Program-made: the position numbers and the translations under genes | Source: SKLM01 sp964450435 | GTDB lineage: Bacteria; Chloroflexota; Anaerolineae; B4-G1 | Reading direction: 5' to 3' | Assembly (NCBI GenBank): GCA_964450435.1 | Contig: CAYVCX010000015.1 | Span: 1-44,785 of the forward strand | DNA: 44,785 nucleotides | Shown: positions 40,367 through 44,785 of the stretch, piece by piece | Layout: each line of letters starts with the position of its first letter | How positions within the stretch are numbered: position 1 is the stretch's first letter | The notes under the pieces: generated by a model | Seen by the model: the letters and a program-made list of their open reading frames with translations, nothing else | Database searches by the model: none | What the model was told of the DNA's origin: nothing

Positions 40367-41125
40367 ATGCCACTCTACCACATCCGGCTCCCTGTCTTCA
40401 GCGGCCCACTGGACCTCCTCCTGCGCTTGATTGAGCGGGAGGAGCTCGATGTTACCACCGTCGCTCTTGCCAGAGTTACCAACCAGTACCTGGAGCATCT
40501 GGCAGCACTGGAACAGCGGGACGTCAAGGATCTGGCGGATTTCCTGGTGGTGGCGGCCAAGTTGGTCCTGATCAAATCAGCAGCCCTGCTCCCCGGCCGC
40601 ACAGGATCCAGCCGCGAGGAGGAGGTCCAACAGGTAGGCGGCGATCTGGTTCGCCAGCTCGAGCTCTACCGACAGTTCAAACAGATTGCAGATGTGCTGC
40701 ACGACAGGGAGAAGAGCGGACTGCACACCTTCGTCCGCCTCATGCCCCGGCGACGCCTCGACCCTGAGCCCGATCTTGGTCATGTGACGACGCAGGATCT
40801 TCTCGCGCTGGCCCGGGCTGCCTTGGAAGCGTCGTCTGACCCGCCCGTCGGCGAGGTCGTCTCGCCAACCAGGGTCACCATCGAGGACCAGATCCACCAC
40901 ATCGAGCATCAGCTGTCCAGGCAACAGCAAGTCAGCTTCCGCGCATTGCTCTCCCGGGCCACGACCCGTATCGAGGTCATCGTGACCCTGCTCGCCGTGC
41001 TCGAGCTCATCAAACAGGATCGCGTGCGCGTTCGCCAGCAAACCCTGTTTGGCGACATCGTCATCCAGGAGGCTCCGCGGCCCTCGCCCCACTCCGAACA
41101 GAGAGCCGCCAGTCCACCAACGTAG
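40367..41125 (+). CDS. scpA: segregation and condensation protein A
   Basis: The kleisin subunit of the Smc-ScpAB condensin, 252 residues. The N-terminus FSGPLDLLLRLIEREELDV (about 11-29) is the family hallmark that binds the Smc neck, followed by DLADFLVVAAKLVLIKSAALLP (about 55-76). The C-terminal winged helix has EVIVTLLAVLELIKQDRVRV (about 205-224). No Shine-Dalgarno is present and the predicted leader is about 8 nt, so initiation may be near-leaderless. scpB is not in the window. The 3' end overlaps the convergent VanZ-like gene by 65 bp. Confidence 0.94.
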   Translation: MPLYHIRLPVFSGPLDLLLRLIEREELDVTTVALARVTNQYLEHLAALEQRDVKDLADFLVVAAKLVLIKSAALLPGRTGSSREEEVQQVGGDLVRQLELYRQFKQIADVLHDREKSGLHTFVRLMPRRRLDPEPDLGHVTTQDLLALARAALEASSDPPVGEVVSPTRVTIEDQIHHIEHQLSRQQQVSFRALLSRATTRIEVIVTLLAVLELIKQDRVRVRQQTLFGDIVIQEAPRPSPHSEQRAASPPT

Positions 41126-41453
41126 CGCCCAACGTGCCCAGGCCGTCTACCATCACGTCGACCCAGCTTCCATTCCTGCCGGGCACAAACGTCTGATGAT
41201 ACTCGTCACTCACGGCGTACGCCAGCGCCAGCATAACGCTCACTACGCGAACCCAGCGATCGTCGCCCCGGTATCCGCGCAACCCTCGCTGGTACAGCCA
41301 CGTCAGGACACCGTACGCCAGCGCGTGCATCGTCTTCTTCAGGAAAGGGTCCCACGGCCCGGGCGCCGACGGCAGTGCCGGTTGGGCTGAGACGACAAAT
41401 ATCAACCCCATCCAGACCAACGGTGGCAGCCAGAGCCGGACGACCCGCCTCAC
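41061..41453 (-). CDS. VanZ-like membrane protein
   Basis: A 130-residue VanZ-like protein with four predicted spans: LWLPPLVWMGLIFVVSAQP near the N-terminus, KKTMHALAYGVLTWLYQRG, VVSVMLALAYAVSDEYHQ and a C-terminal GLGTLGATLV. The family segment DEYHQTFVPGRNGSWVDVMVD (its DEYHQ and GR motifs, about 82-103) is clear. VanZ confers low teicoplanin resistance in enterococci, but most homologues have no known role. The GTG at 41453 overlaps the glycosyltransferase stop (GTGA), making a two-gene unit. A longer frame to 41501 lies inside the upstream gene. Its last 65 bp overlap scpA. Confidence 0.85.
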   Translation of the reverse strand: MRRVVRLWLPPLVWMGLIFVVSAQPALPSAPGPWDPFLKKTMHALAYGVLTWLYQRGLRGYRGDDRWVRVVSVMLALAYAVSDEYHQTFVPGRNGSWVDVMVDGLGTLGATLVDWRLSVRSGARAAEPPG

Positions 41454-42715
41454 GTACCCACCCGATAGGCCTGCTCCACCACGCCAGCCAGTCTGTCCCA
41501 CCCGAAGCGCTCTCGCACGTCGCGCGCTGCGGCGCGGCCCAGTCTGTCCCCCAGACCCGGGGTTGTCAGCACCCGAACGATCGCATCGGCGAACGCCAGG
41601 ACATCCCCCGGCTCCACCAGGAATCCCGTCTTGCCGTTCTGAATGTACTCCCGGTTCTGTCCCACCGCCTCAGCTACCACGGGCACTCCGGCCGCCAGTA
41701 GGTCCCGCAGCTTCACGGCACATTTCGCCCGGTTAACCAGCGTGTCGTCAAAAGGGTAGATCGCGACCGCTGCCCGGGCGAAGTAACCGGGCAGCTCCTC
41801 CGCGGCGACCCAGCCGGCGTGGAAGATGTCCGGATCTACCGCCGGGCGACCACCTGGTTCCGCCTCGCTCGCGGTGTCATCCGACCTGGAGCCACCGACG
41901 GTCAGGCCCGACTCCGCGGCCAGACGAAACAGCTCTTCCTCCTCCCCAAAGAGGCCCTCGCCCACGATCAGCAGCCGGGCATTTGGAACGCGCTCTCGAA
42001 CCCTACGCAGGACTTCGACGACCCGGGCGACGGAGAACTCAAAGAACCGGGTATACAACAGGATATCGGCGGCACCGGGCTGTTCATCCAACGCCCTCTC
42101 CCTCCCACCGTCAGCTTCGAGGCCTCCATCCCCCGCCGCTCCCTCCCTCTCCACGCCGTTTGGCACGTAGAAGACCCGGTCCGGCGGCACACCCATGGCC
42201 CACACCAGGCTCTCCAGCGTGCGGCTGGCAACGGTGATGCCCTCGGCGTGCGTCAGCCCCCAGCGCTCCTGCCAGCCAAAAAAACGCCGCTCCAGTACCG
42301 TGTAGTCGCCCAACTCGTTCCAGCCGCCTGGCCCCTCCCAATCATCGCTATCCACCACCAGATGCGGGCGGCGAGCCGCTGGGAGACGCGCCAGCAGCCA
42401 GTGACTCAGGCCGCTGTAGGCCTTCGGCTTGAAGAGATGCACGACGTCGGGCCGGAGCGCCAGCGCCCTGCCCACCAACCGGAGCGCAACCAGAATGTGG
42501 AAGAGCCCTGGCACACGGGGCGGCAGCGTGACGTTCTCCACTGTGACGCCGCCATCGGTCCAGCACCGCCCCGCGTCCTCCTGGTTCTGCCACGGGGGAA
42601 GGACCATCGTCACCGAATGGCCGCGCGCCGCCAGCGCCTTTCCCAGCGGCAACGCGCGCGCCACCATCGTGGTGCGCGGCCGCACTCCAAAGGGTCCGAC
42701 CATCACTGCTTTCAT
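41450..42715 (-). CDS. glycosyltransferase family 4 protein
   Basis: A 421-residue GT-B glycosyltransferase of the GT4 type. The N-terminal half starts MKAVMVGPFGVRPRTTM, with LPLGKALAARGHSVTMVLPP. The C-terminal donor domain has ARLLIVGEG (about 247-255), FHAGWV, the EX7E-like region AVKLRDLLAAGVPVVAEAVGQ and the late NREYIQNGKTGFLVEPGD. It should transfer a sugar from a nucleotide donor to a surface glycan or lipid; the substrate is unknown. A promoter and a palindrome near its start point are visible at 42820-42861, giving a leader of about 110 nt. The VanZ-like gene overlaps its end. Confidence 0.88.
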   Translation of the reverse strand: MKAVMVGPFGVRPRTTMVARALPLGKALAARGHSVTMVLPPWQNQEDAGRCWTDGGVTVENVTLPPRVPGLFHILVALRLVGRALALRPDVVHLFKPKAYSGLSHWLLARLPAARRPHLVVDSDDWEGPGGWNELGDYTVLERRFFGWQERWGLTHAEGITVASRTLESLVWAMGVPPDRVFYVPNGVEREGAAGDGGLEADGGRERALDEQPGAADILLYTRFFEFSVARVVEVLRRVRERVPNARLLIVGEGLFGEEEELFRLAAESGLTVGGSRSDDTASEAEPGGRPAVDPDIFHAGWVAAEELPGYFARAAVAIYPFDDTLVNRAKCAVKLRDLLAAGVPVVAEAVGQNREYIQNGKTGFLVEPGDVLAFADAIVRVLTTPGLGDRLGRAAARDVRERFGWDRLAGVVEQAYRVGT

Positions 42716-42819
42716 ATGCCTGGCCCGAAGGTCGTTGAGCTCGAGAGATACATCAATGTCGTGAAGGTGAGGAAGCCCTCTGCCTCACCGCCACCGTTCG
42801 GCCAATCCAGCATCTTGGC

Positions 42820-42833
42820 CGTCTGTCCAGACG
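42820..42833. promoter_or_regulatory. palindrome over the transcription start (possible operator)
   Basis: CGTCTG-TC-CAGACG is a perfect 6-bp inverted repeat directly abutting the -10 box of the glycosyltransferase promoter and covering roughly -6 to +8. A repressor bound here would block initiation. No regulator gene is nearby. Confidence 0.35.
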
Positions 42834-42861
42834 ATTATACCTTTGCGATGTCGGAAGGCAA
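42834..42861 (-). promoter_or_regulatory. promoter of the glycosyltransferase/VanZ-like unit
   Basis: On the minus strand TTGCCT (42861-42856), a 16-nt spacer and TATAAT (42839-42834). The start is expected near 42827. Confidence 0.6.
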
Positions 42862-43055
42862 CCGCACCCAGCGCACTACGAGGGCCAGCCAGAGGTGAAT
42901 CAGGAGCAGGCAGGTGCCCAGCCCAGGCTCGGGGGACGTACTCTCTCGGGGTGACGAATCCTTGGCGAGTTGCGCGCCGATAGGGGAGCGCGTGCACTGA
43001 CGATGCAGGACCACGAGCCGGACGCACGTGCGCCCATCCTACAACTGCCGCTGGG

Positions 43056-43733
43056 CTATCTCAAGTCAGCAGCCGGCACGCGCTCCCGCACCAGCGCCTT
43101 CACGGCCTCAGAGCTCTCCAATCCCAGCGCGTCCTGGGCCACGGCTCGTGCCTCGTCAAGAGTTATCTGTCGAATGATCTGCTTGGCAATCGGGATCGCC
43201 GGCGGGTTCATGCTGAACTCATCCAGGCCCAGTCCGAGAAGGATGGGGATCGCCAACGGCTCCCCGGCCAGCTCGCCGCAGAGCCCCACCCACTTGCCGC
43301 GGTCGTGGGCCGTCTCGATCGTATCGCGCACCAACCGCAGCACGGCTGGCTGAAAACCCGTGACCAGCGAGGCCACCTCGGCGTTCGTGCGGTCGGCCGC
43401 CATCGTGTACTGACTCAGGTCGTTCGTGCCGATGGAGAAGAAATCCACCTCTCCCGCGAGATGATCTGCCATCACAACAGCGGCCGGGATCTCAATCATG
43501 ATCCCGACCTCCATCTCCTCCGGCACGGCCTCCCCTTCGCTCTCGAGCTCCACCCCACACTCCTCCAACACAGCGCGCGCGTCCCTCACCTCGGTGAGTG
43601 ACGCTACCATAGGGAACATCACTTTGAGGTCGTGCCCGATTCCAGCTCGCAGAGCTGCCCGGAGTTGCGGCTTGAAAAGCTCAGGTCTTTCCAGGCATAA
43701 GCGGATCGCCCGTACCCCCAGGAAAGGGTTCAT
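43056..43733 (-). CDS. ptsI: PTS enzyme I, C-terminal fragment (after an amber codon)
   Basis: The C-terminal 225 residues of phosphoenolpyruvate-protein phosphotransferase. It opens MNPFLGVRAIRLCLERPELF, which in intact enzyme I is internal. It keeps the PEP-domain segments VGIMIEIPAAV, FFSIGTNDLSQYTMAADR (about 133-150) and the catalytic Cys of GLCGELAGEP (near residue 175). It is in the same frame as the upstream fragment and directly follows its TAG, so the pair reads TAG-ATG. If the stop is real, this piece could only be made by read-through or by re-initiation at the ATG; alone it lacks the start of its TIM barrel. Confidence 0.85.
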   Translation of the reverse strand: MNPFLGVRAIRLCLERPELFKPQLRAALRAGIGHDLKVMFPMVASLTEVRDARAVLEECGVELESEGEAVPEEMEVGIMIEIPAAVVMADHLAGEVDFFSIGTNDLSQYTMAADRTNAEVASLVTGFQPAVLRLVRDTIETAHDRGKWVGLCGELAGEPLAIPILLGLGLDEFSMNPPAIPIAKQIIRQITLDEARAVAQDALGLESSEAVKALVRERVPAADLR

Positions 43734-44785
43734 CTAGTCTGCCAGATCCAGATACGGCAGTTCCTTGTCGCCCCCGATATCCAGCGTTCGCAGGATGACC
43801 GGGAGATCTTCGAATATACGGACGATAGCCTTGTACGCCTCGTACTGCTCATCCTCGCTCGGCAGATCATCGCGTTCCACGTAGAGGAACTCCGTACGCA
43901 GCAGTCCCACTCCCTCGGCTCCCGCTTCCAGCGCAGCCTGTGCCCCCTCGACGTTGCCGATGTTGGCAACCATCTCGACGCGTTTCCCATCCTCGGTCAC
44001 CGCCGGCTTGTCTGCACTCTGCCGAGCAGCCTCCAGCGTCGACGCCATTCGCTCCCGGCGCTCCTCGTACCCCTCTACCGTCTCCCGATCAGGTCCGGCG
44101 ACCACCCTGCCCGACGTCCCGTCCAGCACCACCATCTCACCCTCGGATATCTCCAGGATCTCCTGCCCGGCACCCACCACAGCCGGGAGTCCCAGGCTGC
44201 GAGCGAGAATCGCAGTATGGGACGTCCTGCCGCCCTCAGCCGTGCCAAAACCAAGCACCAGCGACTTGTCCAGCAGCACCGTGTCCGAGGGCGTCAGGTC
44301 GTGGGCCAGGATGACGGAAGGTTCGGTCAACTCGGCCGCTGGCGACTGCGGGACGTCGAGCAGGATACGGATCACACGATCGGCGACATCGCGCACGTCG
44401 GCGGCCCTCGCGCTCAGGTACTCGTTCTCCATAGCCTCAAGCACCTCGGCATACGACTCCGCAGCGTCGCGCATAGCTGCCTCGGCGTTGAGGTTCTCCT
44501 CCTCAATGGTCGTCCGGACTTGTTCCAGCAACTCTGGATCTTCCAGCATCATCGTGTGCGCCTCAAAGACAGCGGCCTCGTCGCCGCCGACCTCCTCGTC
44601 TGCTCTCCGCCGCACTTCCTCAAGCTGGTCTCGAGCCTCTTCCAGGGCAGCCTCCAAGCGCTCCCACTCTGCCGCTGGATCGTCGATACTGCGGCGTTTC
44701 ACTTCGACATCCGGCTTGATAAAATGAAAGGCCGGCCCAAGGGCGATGCCAGGCGAGGCGCCAATGCCCTGGAGCTCTATCGAGT
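43734..44785 (-). CDS. ptsI: PTS enzyme I, N-terminal part, cut at the window edge and ended by an amber codon
   Basis: Enzyme I takes phosphate from PEP and passes it to HPr. From the window edge the frame already reads ELQGIGASPGIALGPAF, the normal N-terminus, so only a few codons and the start are missing. The phospho-His is in GGRTSHTAILARS (codon about 44219-44217). GVGLLRTEFLY and TLDIGGDKELPYLDLAD follow, then TAG at 43736-43734 where homologues have Glu or Lys before MNPFLG. Everything else is conserved on both sides. No other PTS gene is visible, so sugar transport or a regulatory PTS cannot be told apart. Confidence 0.88.
   Translation of the reverse strand, partial: SIELQGIGASPGIALGPAFHFIKPDVEVKRRSIDDPAAEWERLEAALEEARDQLEEVRRRADEEVGGDEAAVFEAHTMMLEDPELLEQVRTTIEEENLNAEAAMRDAAESYAEVLEAMENEYLSARAADVRDVADRVIRILLDVPQSPAAELTEPSVILAHDLTPSDTVLLDKSLVLGFGTAEGGRTSHTAILARSLGLPAVVGAGQEILEISEGEMVVLDGTSGRVVAGPDRETVEGYEERRERMASTLEAARQSADKPAVTEDGKRVEMVANIGNVEGAQAALEAGAEGVGLLRTEFLYVERDDLPSEDEQYEAYKAIVRIFEDLPVILRTLDIGGDKELPYLDLAD

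Larger units (their letters stand above)
42716..43055. other. 340-nt gene-free stretch upstream of the glycosyltransferase
   Basis: It holds the glycosyltransferase leader, its promoter (42834-42861) and the region after the ptsI stop. A near-perfect palindrome, GGACGCACGTGCGCCC (43020-43035), follows ptsI but has no T run. A frame on the minus strand (42785-43027) crosses the promoter and has no ribosome site, so I do not call it. Confidence 0.5.

Noticed and set aside
42785..43027. 80-codon frame on the minus strand
   Set aside because: It contains the glycosyltransferase promoter, lacks a ribosome site and has an Arg/Pro/Ala-rich translation without similarity to a family I know.

Overview
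The window is GC-rich, densely coding bacterial DNA that looks chromosomal. Gene content points to Chloroflexota, perhaps an Anaerolineae-like lineage (moderate confidence, no phylogeny run). The pointers are a DUF3160 lipoprotein, lipoproteins with Thr/Pro-rich linkers, an isopentenyl phosphate kinase, an archaeal-type S-adenosylmethionine synthetase, and mreBCD-PBP2 next to a DUF2723 membrane protein. I found no rRNA, tRNA, CRISPR array, insertion sequence or prophage.

Layout. 1-1104: no convincing gene; a near-consensus promoter precedes a foldable stretch. 1105-5581 (+): a DUF211/VIT pair, a DegV lipid-binding protein, then a pyrimidine operon pyrF-pyrE-pyrD joined by GTGA overlaps. 15674-5595 (-): eight genes reading leftward (DUF3160 lipoprotein, CapA-like phosphatase, ADP-ribosylglycohydrolase, PHP phosphoesterase, alpha/beta hydrolase, SH3-type lipoprotein, TPR protein, single-domain response regulator). 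15849-18236 (+): cysteine desulfurase and a ytxG/ytxH-like envelope pair. 22713-18504 (-): secD-secF and a bifunctional NAD(P)HX repair enzyme. 30350-22944 (-): sulfotransferase, Nudix hydrolase, PepF peptidase, a broken sugar-phosphate isomerase, archaeal-type MetK, acyl-CoA dehydrogenase and isopentenyl phosphate kinase. 30485-32540 (+): ribosomal protein S20 and RqcH. 40223-32555 (-): the cell-shape cluster mreB-mreC-mreD-PBP2-DUF2723. 40367-41125 (+): scpA. 42715-41061 (-): glycosyltransferase and VanZ-like protein. 44785-43056 (-): PTS enzyme I, cut in two by one in-frame amber codon and running off the window edge.

Genes that work together: pyrFED carry out the last three steps of UMP synthesis, although no pyrK is visible. 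MreBCD and PBP2 form the elongation machinery. SecDF drives late protein export. IPK implies the alternative (archaeal-type) mevalonate branch to IPP. RqcH adds Ala tails to stalled nascent chains and lies just after an S20 terminator.

Points that stand out: the amber-split ptsI; a multiply broken TIM-barrel gene still wedged in an operon; several archaeal-like genes; a terminator-like hairpin plus a 16-codon ORF in the secDF leader; divergent promoter pairs with touching or overlapping -35 boxes; near-leaderless starts for two genes; a probable non-canonical mreD start; and an acyl-CoA dehydrogenase with a displaced catalytic base.
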